From assembly GCA_017480185.1 (NCBI GenBank), contig JAFVBC010000025.1, positions 1 through 64,000 of the forward strand: a stretch of 64,000 bases of DNA, given 5' to 3'. The DNA comes from Bacteroidales bacterium. Its GTDB lineage: Bacteria; Bacteroidota; Bacteroidia; Bacteroidales; P3. Below the pieces are notes generated by a model. It saw only the letters and a list, made by a program, of their open reading frames with translations, was not told where the DNA came from and made no database searches. This document shows positions 26,345 to 35,449 of this stretch, piece by piece; positions within the stretch are counted from its first letter, which is position 1, and the number at the start of each line of letters is the position of its first letter. Both the position numbers and the translations under genes were made by a program.

Positions 26345-27294
26345 GATGCAATGCGGGCTTTAATTGTTCGTGCGGTGTGTAGGCATCTGTAAAGCCCTTG
26401 GTGTATGATGTTTAGCATGCGACTTTGCCACAGCGGCCTGTCGTAACGTCTCTTCTCTTTTGGGGGCAACGTTTGCCAATCCACGCTCTCCAACAGTTGT
26501 GAGGCCTCGGTGTGGTATCGGTGCGAAAGATAGTACGGCCACAATGCGTAGGCTTTCATGCGGTCGGTCAAGGCTATGATGTTGGGGAGTTTGGGCAAGT
26601 GGTCAAGATGCCACAATACGTTGTGTTGCGGTGGGTGCAACTGTTTGCTGGCGCGCCAGGTGTATTCTGCATCTTGGTTGTAGTTGCTCAGAGCCTCGCG
26701 TGTCATCACTACAGGATAATTAAGACTGGTGCGCATCCAAAGGTCGAAGTCTTCGCCTATGTGCAACTCGGCATCGAAACCACCCATGGCGTTGAATACC
26801 CCAAGTGGCATGCATGAGGCTCCTGTCCACACAGGCATGCACAGTGTGCGAGCATAGGTGGCGCAATAGTCAATGATGCCCTCTGTAAAGCCTTCGTCAA
26901 ACCCTATTGGGGCAGGGCGATATTGGCCGTACTTCACAATGTTGTAGGCTGTGGCATAGAGGCCTGCATCGGGGTGGTGCGCTATGAGGGCGTGCATTTG
27001 GTCAAGAAATGTGGGCTCATACCAGTCGTCGGCATCCAAAAAGCAAATATAACAGCCCTTGGCCATGGTGGCGGCACGGTTGCGAGCACTACTCACCCCC
27101 TCGTGAACGGCATGCACTACGCTTATACGCCTGTCGGCAAAGCTCTCGGCCACTTGTGCGCTGTTGTCGGTGCTGTCATCGTCGACCACTATCATCTCCC
27201 AATCTCCGCGGCTTTGGGCAAGCACACTGCCAATGGCACGCCCGACGTAGGCTGCTTTATTCCACACGGGCATAACTATGGTGAATGTCGCCAT
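26341..27294 (-). CDS. Glycosyltransferase family 2
   Basis: About 317 aa from the ATG at 27294, which starts two residues before the GT-A core TIVMPVWNKAAYVGRAI. ATGs at 27324 and 27330 and a GTG at 27354 are alternatives. Visible: VVDDDSTDNSA, SSARNRAATMAKG, FLDADDW (DXD) and GEDFDLWMR (catalytic ED). It inverts nucleotide-sugar linkages on the cytoplasmic side. A 128-bp gap to the next upstream gene is the largest within this locus; nothing recognisable lies in it. Confidence 0.88.
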   Translation of the reverse strand: MATFTIVMPVWNKAAYVGRAIGSVLAQSRGDWEMIVVDDDSTDNSAQVAESFADRRISVVHAVHEGVSSARNRAATMAKGCYICFLDADDWYEPTFLDQMHALIAHHPDAGLYATAYNIVKYGQYRPAPIGFDEGFTEGIIDYCATYARTLCMPVWTGASCMPLGVFNAMGGFDAELHIGEDFDLWMRTSLNYPVVMTREALSNYNQDAEYTWRASKQLHPPQHNVLWHLDHLPKLPNIIALTDRMKAYALWPYYLSHRYHTEASQLLESVDWQTLPPKEKRRYDRPLWQSRMLNIIHQGLYRCLHTARTIKARIAS

Positions 27295-27422
27295 GACATT
27301 CTCTGTGGCATTGGACTTTGACATTTGCATCATTGGTGGGCAACAACTACTCACCCAAACGAGAACGCAATAAATGCTTTGCTATTGTGCAGTTGACGCA
27401 ATTGACAACCACGGTCGGCTCG

Positions 27423-28379
27423 CTAAAGGCCAATGCGATGCATCAGTCGATAGAGTGGGGGGCAGGTGCGAATTACAAGGTGGTTTATGCGGTGGCGGAG
27501 TTTATGCTGAGCGGCTATGCTCCATGCGCGATGGTTGGCTTGACGCAACAATGTGTGGTCGGTCTGTGCGGTCGAGGCCAAAAAGCCCATCTGATACAGG
27601 TGAACAATATATCGGTATATCACAGCTGTCTGTTTCTCACCGTGTTGCTCAAAGTGGGCAAACAATTGGTTGGCAATGTCGATGAGGACTAGATTGCTGG
27701 CACTATGCAGTGTGCCACTGTCTTGCACGCGGTAGTGATAGGCTGTGATGTCGGCCACCACTACGCGCTCGGCGGCATGGCATACCAGGGGGGTGAAAAG
27801 GTTGTCCTCGTGCACCAGTCCTGGTTGGAAAGTAATGCCTTTATCGACCCAAAAGGCGCGGCGGTAGGTGCGTAGTACAGTGCATACAAAGTTGAACGTG
27901 TGCTTTTGTAATGCCTCGGCGTTATAGTATTGCCATCCTGTGGCATAGACGGCAGGGCTTGGTCTGTAGAGGTTTTTTTTTCCCCACCCTCCAAAAGCCA
28001 CCATGTCGGCTCCATCGCACAGGGAATGAAGCTGTTGCAGCATGGTTGGCTCAATCCAATCGTCGCTGTCGAGCAGCACCACATATTGCCCCCGAGCCAT
28101 CTCTATGCCCCGGTTGCGCGCCACCGACAGGCCTTGGTTTTGCTGATGTACCACGCGCAATCGGCTGTCGGCTTCGGATCGGCTGTCGAGCAGCGCCCCA
28201 CAACCATCGGTGCTTCCATCGTCAATAAGCAGAGCCTCCCAGTTGACGAAGGTCTGTTGCACTATGCTATCAATGCAACAGGTAAGGTATTGCCTCGTGT
28301 TGTAGACGGGAACCACCACTGAGAAAAAAGGCTCTTCGGCAGACCCTCTACTATCCATCTCCCCATCATCTCCTGCCAT
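27423..28379 (-). CDS. Glycosyltransferase family 2
   Basis: GT-A enzyme with FFSVVVPVYNTRQYL, LIDDGSTDG, LSVARNRGIEMARG, LLDSDDW (DXD) and HEDNLF. About 318 aa from the ATG at 28379. The frame is open up to an ATG at 28469, but those extra 30 codons are encoded by an 11-bp repeat tract (28383-28437) and resemble no protein, so I favour 28379 (28358 is also possible). The ATG at 28469 would leave only 21 bp to the upstream gene, in keeping with the compact locus, so it cannot be excluded. The left arm of the large inverted repeat begins inside this gene at 28288 or earlier. Confidence 0.85.
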   Translation of the reverse strand: MAGDDGEMDSRGSAEEPFFSVVVPVYNTRQYLTCCIDSIVQQTFVNWEALLIDDGSTDGCGALLDSRSEADSRLRVVHQQNQGLSVARNRGIEMARGQYVVLLDSDDWIEPTMLQQLHSLCDGADMVAFGGWGKKNLYRPSPAVYATGWQYYNAEALQKHTFNFVCTVLRTYRRAFWVDKGITFQPGLVHEDNLFTPLVCHAAERVVVADITAYHYRVQDSGTLHSASNLVLIDIANQLFAHFEQHGEKQTAVIYRYIVHLYQMGFLASTAQTDHTLLRQANHRAWSIAAQHKLRHRINHLVIRTCPPLYRLMHRIGL

Positions 28380-28382
28380 GGT

Positions 28383-28437
28383 GGGAGTTGGGCAGGACTT
28401 GATAGGGAGTTGATCAGGACTTGATAGGGAGATGGTC
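28383..28437. repeat. 11-bp periodic repeat tract
   Basis: On the minus strand, five 11-mers: GACCATCTCCC, TATCAAGTCCT, GATCAACTCCC, TATCAAGTCCT, GCCCAACTCCC. It sits between the DUF6056-like gene and the GT2 gene and remains open in the GT2 frame. Same family as 12514-12568. Confidence 0.8.
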
Positions 28438-28490
28438 CTTATTTGTGGTTGATTATCAGGGATGTGCATTTTTGCTAAAAATAAGGGGTT

Positions 28491-30137
28491 TTAGTAATCG
28501 TCGGAGAGGAGCGCAATGCTCTCTATCTTGCTGATTCCATGTATTATAGCCGAACAGTCTATAAAAACTACTCGTTGCCCACGAACATTCACTTGTCCGA
28601 AAGCATCGGTGTCGTCGGTGTTTCTCAAGGTTTGCTCCAGCCCCGCTTGGCTTTTCATTAGGTGGCGTTGCCATGCGGAGGGGTGAGAGGTAAAGTGGCT
28701 GTGCAGGTTGGTTCCAAAAATGTCTATCAGACGTGCCGCTTTGCTGGGCCAAAGCCACACGGTGTCGGTGGCAAATGTTATTACGATGCTGCTTATAGGC
28801 TTTGTAATGGTGTCGGACAGTAGTAAAAATGCCCCCCCCTCTTCGCCGATTATGGCAGATGATGGGATGGCGTTTTGTTTTAAGACAGCTTCTACCTGTT
28901 GTGGTATCACTGGCAGCGATGGCCTTTCGTGATAGCCGAAAAGACTGGTGTTGCGCCAGTTTTGGGCATCGAAGCTCAATGCGTTACGCCCCACTGTTTT
29001 TCTGCTCCCGTCATTGCCCGTCCACACCGCGTATGCTTCGTTGCAAGGGGTTTGCACACAATGCAGCATGGCTCTGCGTTGGCTTTGCAGTTGTGGCATC
29101 TCTTGAGCAAGGTCTATCACAATGGTGATGGCCAACACGGCAGCAATGGCTATGTTTGCCGCGTTGGGTAGCCGTATTTGCTGCATTTGGCGTAGCAGCA
29201 TGACGATGGCAAACACGTAGCAGGCAAAGAATGTGCGCGGCCACGCTGCACCGCTGACTGTGGTGAAAAGCACCGACACGATGGTTGCAACTATGTATAG
29301 TAGGTTGTCGCGCCAAAAGTGGGTTTCGTGCCGTTTTCGCCGCCCAACAATGGCCAGTATTGCCGTGGCTATCCAAAGCCAGGGTAGGGCACCATCGGCT
29401 ACACCCACAATGGTGTTTATGGCTCGGGTGGCAAATGGCGTAGGATCGAGCATGGCCATACGATGCCAATTGCCAGGTGCAAGAAGCATCAATAGTGCTC
29501 CCATGCAGAAACCAATCCAGGCAGCGATGCACTGGCGGTTTAGGTAGCGATGGTCGGCGAGGGCTAAGACCATCATGGCAGGTGCCATGCATACGGCATA
29601 CATCTCGCCCCATGCCCCAGCCACGAAGCAAAGCACAATCACGGCTGCGGTGTGGTGCCATGGATGTTGATGTGAGTTAAGCCACCGTAGGGCTAATAGC
29701 ATGAGCAATATAACTACACTGGCCCACACGTAGTTGAGGCTGCCTGCGATGAGCAGGAGGGTGATGGGCTGGTCGGGTAGGACAAACCATACAAGGCTGG
29801 CGGCTAAAGCAGCCACAGCCCACGGACACTGGCTGCGATGCCCACGCCCGAAACAGAACAGCAGCATCGATAGCATGGCTGCCACAATCGAGTTGACAAT
29901 GTTGAAAAGCGTTTTTCCCCAAATGCCGCTAAACAATTGGGCTATGCCATGTGCCAACACGCGTCCGTTGCTGTTTAGGTAGGCATTGTGCTGGGTGCGG
30001 ACTATGGCTTGCAGTGTGCGGCCACTGGTGGCGTAGGCGCAGTCGTCGAGCATCATGGGCGTGAGCATGTTGCACACCATGAATGCCGTTGCCGTCAGCA
30101 GCCATATAGGCCACAATTTGAGCACCGTTTTGAGCAT
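28491..30137 (-). CDS. DUF6056-like polytopic membrane protein
   Basis: A 548-aa protein with about 10-11 membrane segments in the first 350 residues and a soluble C-terminal part. Conserved pieces are MMLDDCAYAT in the first external loop, NSNGRVLAHG, LNYVWAS, AGAWGEMYAV and LLAPGNWHRM. The same landmarks (acidic pair, NGR, NYxW, WxE, PGN) occur in the next gene, so the two are tandem paralogues. The layout resembles GT-C glycosyltransferases, but no activity is known for the family. It lies 4 bp after its paralogue. Sugar transfer or glycan modification in the periplasm is an inference. Confidence 0.68.
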   Translation of the reverse strand: MLKTVLKLWPIWLLTATAFMVCNMLTPMMLDDCAYATSGRTLQAIVRTQHNAYLNSNGRVLAHGIAQLFSGIWGKTLFNIVNSIVAAMLSMLLFCFGRGHRSQCPWAVAALAASLVWFVLPDQPITLLLIAGSLNYVWASVVILLMLLALRWLNSHQHPWHHTAAVIVLCFVAGAWGEMYAVCMAPAMMVLALADHRYLNRQCIAAWIGFCMGALLMLLAPGNWHRMAMLDPTPFATRAINTIVGVADGALPWLWIATAILAIVGRRKRHETHFWRDNLLYIVATIVSVLFTTVSGAAWPRTFFACYVFAIVMLLRQMQQIRLPNAANIAIAAVLAITIVIDLAQEMPQLQSQRRAMLHCVQTPCNEAYAVWTGNDGSRKTVGRNALSFDAQNWRNTSLFGYHERPSLPVIPQQVEAVLKQNAIPSSAIIGEEGGAFLLLSDTITKPISSIVITFATDTVWLWPSKAARLIDIFGTNLHSHFTSHPSAWQRHLMKSQAGLEQTLRNTDDTDAFGQVNVRGQRVVFIDCSAIIHGISKIESIALLSDDY

Positions 30138-30141
30138 GGGT

Positions 30142-31860
30142 CTATTCTGGCTTGTCGTTTACCTCTATTTTCAGGAGTTGGCGGTGGTAGGTGTGTGATG
30201 CGGGAATGAATACGTATCTCTTTCCCTCAAAATCGTAATGTAGGGGCAAAATGGCTATAAGTGCGGGAGAAAAGGTGCGTGAGTCGCGATGGCGAAGAAA
30301 GTCTTTAACCTTGTCAATAGGTCGCAGCGCTTTACCTTGTAGGTGAGCATAGAATGTTTCAGTGTCTGCCACAATAGGCATCACCAACAGATATGAATTT
30401 GAGTAGCCAGGGATTAAATAAAGATTGTCGCTTATACAGTTTTCTGGCACGGTGATTTTGGGAATATCGTCAACAGTTGCTACGGGGAGGGCAACCGTAT
30501 GGTAAATGTCGTAGTAGTGGTAGAAGCCTTGTTGGAATTTACATGCATCACAAGCATCGTGGTCGCAGGTGCCATAAAAAAGCGTAAAATCTACGTATCG
30601 TTCTCCGATGGTATTTGTAAGTCGGTCGTTGACTTTCATCATTGGACTTATATCAATGATGTCCACATTCTGGCCTTCGGTCAATATTTGATGTTCGATC
30701 GTTTTCCACGCCTGTTGAGCTTGGATGCGGGCAAGTGTGCCAGGTATGAGGTCGACGGCCATAATGGTCACGGCTGCTACCTTGCCAATGGTGGTGGCTG
30801 TGGCCGACATGGGCTTAAAATAGTGTCGGCAAAAGGCCGCCCCCTGTAGCGCTGCCACCACACTTGCCACGTTCATCATATAAGCACCATAGAACGTTAC
30901 GAACAATGCAAACAGCATTATCGTAAAACTTACAAGGAAGAGAATGCTATATTGACGCAGAAAAACAATGCGCTTGTGGCGTATGAGATCGATTGTTATG
31001 CTGATTAGGCACACAACGATAGTGAATGCAACGGCGACAACGCGCTTGATGATGTAGGGCGAAAGACGTAAGAAGTTGTAAAAGAGAGTGGCTGGAGTTA
31101 AATCAAAGGTTTTGGCTGCATAAAAGTTATATCGTTGTAGGTTGCCTGGGCTAACCACTATGAACAATACGCCGATGCACAGTACAGCCATAAACCACCA
31201 CGTGTTGCGATTGGTGCGTCGCAGGGTGAAGAGGGTGTAGATAACCAAGGCACCAGTAACGCTTATGCCAAAACTTTCGTTCCATGTGGCGGCAACGAAT
31301 GCCAGCGGAAGCAACCACCAGTGGTGGCGCAAGGCTTCAGGATTGGGATGTGTGGAGAAATAACGATGACATAGCAACATGAAGGCTGCAGCTGCCGAGC
31401 CCCACAGATAGTTCACTGTGCATGCAGTGTGGCCAAAATAGTTGCCACCAATATTTGGCACGAGAAAAAGGGTGAGCAGAGCGATGAGGTATTTATCGGC
31501 TGTGTTTACAGAGTGTTGGCCACGGTAATGGCGGTGCAACAGTGTGAGCATGAAGAGTAAAAGGCCGAAAACAATGCCACTGCTGCTGTAAACCCACCAG
31601 CCACCACCCAAAAGAAGCAGTAGTTGTACCGTGCAGTGGGTAAAGAAACGCCCGTTGATGTGGGTGTATCCATATATGTTGCTCGGTAGGATTTGCCACA
31701 ACTTGGTTAGTCGTTCATTGCTATTAGATATATAGGGGTAATAGAAGTCGTCGGCACCAGGTAGATAGAAGCTGAAGATGATAGCATGGAGAACAGCAGC
31801 AACGGCAAAGAAAATCCATTCGTTACGGTTGAAGTGTTGTTTGTAGACTTTTAGTATCAT
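30142..31860 (-). CDS. DUF6056-like polytopic membrane protein (paralogue)
   Basis: A 572-aa protein. The first membrane helix is followed by LPGADDFYYPYISN, then HINGRFFTH, VNYLWGSAA, ATWNESFGI and VVSPGNLQRY, matching the landmarks of the neighbour at 28491-30137. About 10 membrane segments, then a C-terminal soluble region of about 200 residues containing several Cys (GTCDHDACDACKF, near residue 425). The Cys cluster is absent from the paralogue. The start overlaps the deacetylase stop by 4 bp. Function unknown; likely acts on the periplasmic side. Confidence 0.68.
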   Translation of the reverse strand: MILKVYKQHFNRNEWIFFAVAAVLHAIIFSFYLPGADDFYYPYISNSNERLTKLWQILPSNIYGYTHINGRFFTHCTVQLLLLLGGGWWVYSSSGIVFGLLLFMLTLLHRHYRGQHSVNTADKYLIALLTLFLVPNIGGNYFGHTACTVNYLWGSAAAAFMLLCHRYFSTHPNPEALRHHWWLLPLAFVAATWNESFGISVTGALVIYTLFTLRRTNRNTWWFMAVLCIGVLFIVVSPGNLQRYNFYAAKTFDLTPATLFYNFLRLSPYIIKRVVAVAFTIVVCLISITIDLIRHKRIVFLRQYSILFLVSFTIMLFALFVTFYGAYMMNVASVVAALQGAAFCRHYFKPMSATATTIGKVAAVTIMAVDLIPGTLARIQAQQAWKTIEHQILTEGQNVDIIDISPMMKVNDRLTNTIGERYVDFTLFYGTCDHDACDACKFQQGFYHYYDIYHTVALPVATVDDIPKITVPENCISDNLYLIPGYSNSYLLVMPIVADTETFYAHLQGKALRPIDKVKDFLRHRDSRTFSPALIAILPLHYDFEGKRYVFIPASHTYHRQLLKIEVNDKPE

Positions 31861-32555
31861 GATTGTTGTAATATTATTCGGTCGAGGATTAAAGGATGTG
31901 AGTTGCTACGGATGTGCCGTCCGGAACAGGTTACGGCAGTTTTGAAACCAGCCTCGCGCACAAGATTGATGGTTGTTTGGTTGTAGTCGCCGTGGGGGTA
32001 GGCAAAATGATTTATGGGCTGTGAGACAAGTTGCTCCAATTGTTGTCTCCCTTGTATAATCTCTTCTCGCTGTTGTTGAGGCGTGAGCAAGGAAAGATGT
32101 GGATGAGAGAGTGTGTGTGCCCCGATGGTGCAAAGAGGGTCGCGCGCCAGTGTGCGTAGGTCTGAAGCGGAAAGCATGGGGGCGGTGCTGTCCCAATGCG
32201 GAGAAGATGAGCCGTCAATAAAATGGTTTGTGAGATAAATGCATAATGGCACACCGTGGCGTTGCAGTATGGGTAGGGCGGTGGTGAGGGTGTCAAGGTA
32301 GCCATCATCGAAAGTGAAGCACACGAATGGTTTGTGGTGGTTGGCCGTTTTGACAAGTTGCATCACATCGGATATGCCAATAAAGTCGTAGTTCAGGTTG
32401 CGGAATGATATAATTGTTTCTTCAAGAAAAGATGGAGTAACCTCCAGTTGACGTAAAGATGGAGAGTTGGAACGAGAGGCCGACACACGGTGAAGCATGA
32501 GAATTTTTCCCAGCTTGGGGTGTAAAAGATTGTTTAGTCGGCGATATAATATCAT
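31857..32555 (-). CDS. Polysaccharide deacetylase (CE4)
   Basis: A 232-aa NodB-domain enzyme. The metal and catalytic residues are all visible: Asp83-Asp84 in FTFDDGYLD, His147 and His151 in GAHTLSHPHLS, and FAYPHGDY (motif 3). It should remove N- or O-acetyl groups from a sugar. No signal peptide or membrane anchor is evident, so it may act on a cytoplasmic or membrane-linked intermediate. Coupled by 4-bp overlaps to both neighbours. Confidence 0.9.
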   Translation of the reverse strand: MILYRRLNNLLHPKLGKILMLHRVSASRSNSPSLRQLEVTPSFLEETIISFRNLNYDFIGISDVMQLVKTANHHKPFVCFTFDDGYLDTLTTALPILQRHGVPLCIYLTNHFIDGSSSPHWDSTAPMLSASDLRTLARDPLCTIGAHTLSHPHLSLLTPQQQREEIIQGRQQLEQLVSQPINHFAYPHGDYNQTTINLVREAGFKTAVTCSGRHIRSNSHPLILDRIILQQS

Positions 32556-33568
32556 AAAGTGAAGAGTTTAAGCATCTTGTCAATTGCCCTGACCACGAGA
32601 GTTTGATGAATGGGTTGCGATAGTCGTAGGTAGAACGCAAGCAATTTCTGCCAAGTGTTGCGTGTGGGGGTGAGGTGGGCGTTGGCTATGGATGGGTTGT
32701 CCCATATATCGAGATTGATGAAAGGAGCAACGCCATATTGCTGAAGTATTTGCAGTGTTTGTTGGGTGTAGTGGTTGCTGTTGCCTGGGGGGGGTATTAT
32801 TTTATCGACGACAGATATACCATCGGCAGTGCAGATGCGAACTTCGTTTTTGAGAGGTCGGACGAAAGGCTGGGGATGGTAGTTGCGGTATAAAGCGATG
32901 GCACTAATGCGACTTTGCAATCGGGCTACGGTCTGCACCTGATAGAAACATTGTTTGTCGGCGTTGCGTTGAGCATTTATCTGTCCGAGATGTACGAAAA
33001 AGATATCGTCGACCTGCATATAGGTATAGTCTGACAGACAGGGTACGCGGCTCTCGTGCACGGGGCGAGTTTCCACCTGCCGATAAATTGGGGCGATAGG
33101 CATACCGGGCTGTGGATGAATGGCAAATTCGTGGTATTGGCCAGCACAGGGAAGATGGTGTGAGAAGTCGTAATAGAGGTTTATCCATTGAAAAGAGAAT
33201 ACCGTATTGGGGTGAGACTGCATGATTGTTTGCCAGCCAGAAGTTTCCGTGAAGCCTTCGGAAAGAAACTCGTCGGCGTCGATGGCAAACACTATTTTGT
33301 CTTGCATAATCTTATCGGCTTCGTCGAAAAGCATGGCTCGTGCATGGCTCATATCCATTTGTGGGTCGGGATTATACATCATGGTTACTTGCGGAAACTC
33401 CTGAGCCGTGGATATGCTGTTGTCGGTGCAGTTTTGAAAACAGAGTATTACGCGGTCGCTCCACGAGCACACAGCCGTCAGAAAAGCACGTAGCAGGTGC
33501 CCCTCGTTGCATACAGGCGTTAGGGTAACGATAAGAGGCCTGTTGGTTGAGTTTGTGCTATCGGCCAT
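32552..33568 (-). CDS. Glycosyltransferase family 2 (atypical)
   Basis: A 338-aa protein with the GT-A start LIVTLTPVCNEGHLLRAFL, then SDRVILCFQNCTDNS, MDMSHARAMLFDEADK and the DXD region FAIDADEFLSEGF. It belongs to the group of GT2-like enzymes with the CxNE start rather than xYN. The first 11 bp overlap the upstream GT2 gene. The box TAATTTTGC on the minus strand (33575-33583) is only 7 nt before the ATG and is probably chance. Confidence 0.85.
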   Translation of the reverse strand: MADSTNSTNRPLIVTLTPVCNEGHLLRAFLTAVCSWSDRVILCFQNCTDNSISTAQEFPQVTMMYNPDPQMDMSHARAMLFDEADKIMQDKIVFAIDADEFLSEGFTETSGWQTIMQSHPNTVFSFQWINLYYDFSHHLPCAGQYHEFAIHPQPGMPIAPIYRQVETRPVHESRVPCLSDYTYMQVDDIFFVHLGQINAQRNADKQCFYQVQTVARLQSRISAIALYRNYHPQPFVRPLKNEVRICTADGISVVDKIIPPPGNSNHYTQQTLQILQQYGVAPFINLDIWDNPSIANAHLTPTRNTWQKLLAFYLRLSQPIHQTLVVRAIDKMLKLFTL

Positions 33569-34568
33569 GACGATGCAAAATTAGTGAAAGATTATGTTTT
33601 GTGTCAAGGCTTTTATATCGTTTCGTGGCAATGTGATGACGAATACCTTGCCATGAAGATGCGTAGTAGTTGCGAATGGCGTTGCCTACATATCGGGTCA
33701 ATTCGCGGTCAAATATGGTCGGTTCTATAAATCTATTTTGTCGGTTGACTTGGCAAAGACGGGATTTCCAGCGAAGCATCTGCAGCACTTCGGCATCGGA
33801 CTGAGGGTTTAGCGCAACAAAATGTGTAAGGTGGTAGGCTATCTCCTCGGCAGTTGGGTTGGGGTAGATGAGTCGTAACTGCTCCTCTCGTAGTTTGCTT
33901 TCAAGGTCGAGTTGTTTGTGGTGTTTCTTTCGACAAATTTGATTTTCGTGTTGACGGTATTCCACCAATGGCGTTTGCAAGTTGTGAATGTCGGTAACCT
34001 TAAGTGCATCAATCCACAATTTATAGTCTTCGGCAGGGAAGAAATCGGGATTGTATGTAAGATTGTGCTTTAGGATAGATTCGCGTCGGAACACCACACT
34101 GGGGTGGCTCATCATGCAATAGAAAAGTAGCCCCACTTTCAAAGCATTGCTTTCTTTGGGGAAGATCATTGTTTGGTCAATGTCGCCAAATTTGTGAATA
34201 GATGTACCACAAATGCCAACGGAGGGGTGTTGGCGTAAATGTGCCATCTGAAGTTCAAGTTTGCGTGGGTGCCAAATGTCGTCGGCATCCATTCGAGCGA
34301 TGAAAGGAGTGGTGATTTGTGCGAAAGTGTTGTTGAGAGTGGCAACCAATCCAAGGTTGCTGGGGTTATCTTTTCTTACAATTCGAGAGTCGGCATAACC
34401 CTCCACAATGGCCATACTGCCGTCGGTAGACCCGTCGTTTACCACCCAAAGTTCATAGTCCGTGAATGTTTGTGCAAGAATGCTGTCAATGGCTTGGCGT
34501 AGGAAAGCCTCGCCATTATAGACGGGTAGCACTATTGTAACTGTGTTTTCTTCCGTAGTGTGTACCAT
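33558..34568 (-). CDS. Glycosyltransferase family 2
   Basis: A 336-aa GT-A enzyme starting MVHTTEENTVTIVLPVYNGEAFL at 34568. The frame is open 42 codons further up, but that part overlaps the neighbouring gene. Visible: VVNDGSTDGS, NLGLVATLNNTF, IARMDADDIWHPRKLELQ (DXD), and FFPAEDYKLWI (catalytic acid). The C-terminal region after 210 is rich in His and Arg and may bind the lipid-linked acceptor. It overlaps the upstream gene end by 37 bp. Confidence 0.9.
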   Translation of the reverse strand: MVHTTEENTVTIVLPVYNGEAFLRQAIDSILAQTFTDYELWVVNDGSTDGSMAIVEGYADSRIVRKDNPSNLGLVATLNNTFAQITTPFIARMDADDIWHPRKLELQMAHLRQHPSVGICGTSIHKFGDIDQTMIFPKESNALKVGLLFYCMMSHPSVVFRRESILKHNLTYNPDFFPAEDYKLWIDALKVTDIHNLQTPLVEYRQHENQICRKKHHKQLDLESKLREEQLRLIYPNPTAEEIAYHLTHFVALNPQSDAEVLQMLRWKSRLCQVNRQNRFIEPTIFDRELTRYVGNAIRNYYASSWQGIRHHIATKRYKSLDTKHNLSLILHRHGR

Positions 34569-35449
34569 GGGTTTAGGAATAAGAACAAAATTACTATGGC
34601 AGTGTGTCGCCGTGTGAATGTTTTGGCAATGGAAATGTTGTCGTGGCAGGAAAACTTGTGCAAAGCGGAGGCCTTTGCCCATTGCTTTGCCCATGTGGTA
34701 TTGTTGCGCGATGTGTTTATCTTAAATAGAGAACTGATGTAGTCGACCACGGCAATGCCTTCGATAAAACTGTTGACAAGTTGAGCCTTAGAAGTTGATG
34801 AATTGTGCTGATGAATGCGATAGTGGTTGAGAGGTAGGCTTACTTCGGCCACTGTGCACTGTGCGCAAATGTGGGCGTAGAGCATCCAATCGGCGCACAG
34901 GCGCATGTTTTCAAAGGCTGTAGTGTCGACCGACATGAAAATATCTCGTCGGAATATCAGCCCCGATGCATTGCACAGAGTATTCTTTGTAAGCAGGTTG
35001 TTGGTTAGAAAATCGGAAGAAGTATGGTATCTTGTCTGTTTATCGTATGTGGGGCACCATGAGTGGCTGCCATACTCGTGAATGGTGGTGCAATAGGCAA
35101 GGCCACATTCTTTGTTTTCGTTTGCAGCTTTGATAAGATTCTCAAGTAGTTCAGGCTCGCACCAATCGTCGGTTTCGGCTATCCATATCCATTCGCCATG
35201 AGCCTTCTCTATCCCTTTCTCCCATTGGAGAAAAGGTCGGCCACTGTTTTTTTTGTTTACTTCGACGTAGGCGGTTTGGGGAAGGGTGGCGTATTGTTGC
35301 AGTATTTCTTGGCTGTTGTCAGTAGAGCAGTCGTCGAGTAGTATAATCTCAAAGTCGGTGAAAGTTTGAGACAGTATGCTCTGCATGCGCTGTTTGAGGA
35401 ACGGAGCATGATTGTAGTTGGGCACTATCACCGACACTGCAGGTCTCAT
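34532..35449 (-). CDS. Glycosyltransferase family 2
   Basis: A 305-aa GT-A enzyme: VSVIVPNYNHAPFLKQR, LLDDCSTDNSQ, WIAETDDWCEPELL (the DXD equivalent is TDD) and CADWMLYAHI. A short hydrophobic C-terminal stretch (IVILFLFLNPW, near 290) could associate with the membrane. The start ATG shares one base with the stop of the GT4 gene upstream (TAATG), indicating coupling. Confidence 0.9.
   Translation of the reverse strand: MRPAVSVIVPNYNHAPFLKQRMQSILSQTFTDFEIILLDDCSTDNSQEILQQYATLPQTAYVEVNKKNSGRPFLQWEKGIEKAHGEWIWIAETDDWCEPELLENLIKAANENKECGLAYCTTIHEYGSHSWCPTYDKQTRYHTSSDFLTNNLLTKNTLCNASGLIFRRDIFMSVDTTAFENMRLCADWMLYAHICAQCTVAEVSLPLNHYRIHQHNSSTSKAQLVNSFIEGIAVVDYISSLFKINTSRNNTTWAKQWAKASALHKFSCHDNISIAKTFTRRHTAIVILFLFLNPWYTLRKKTQLQ

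Noticed and set aside
29011..29661. 216-codon open frame in another frame of the DUF6056-like gene
   Set aside because: Rich in His, Cys and Arg with no hydrophobic pattern, on the same strand as a well-formed membrane protein gene. A shadow frame.
33575..33583. TAATTTTGC as an internal promoter before the GT2 gene at 33568
   Set aside because: It is 7 nt from the ATG, lies in the upstream coding sequence and has only CTTG at the -33 position. Probably chance.
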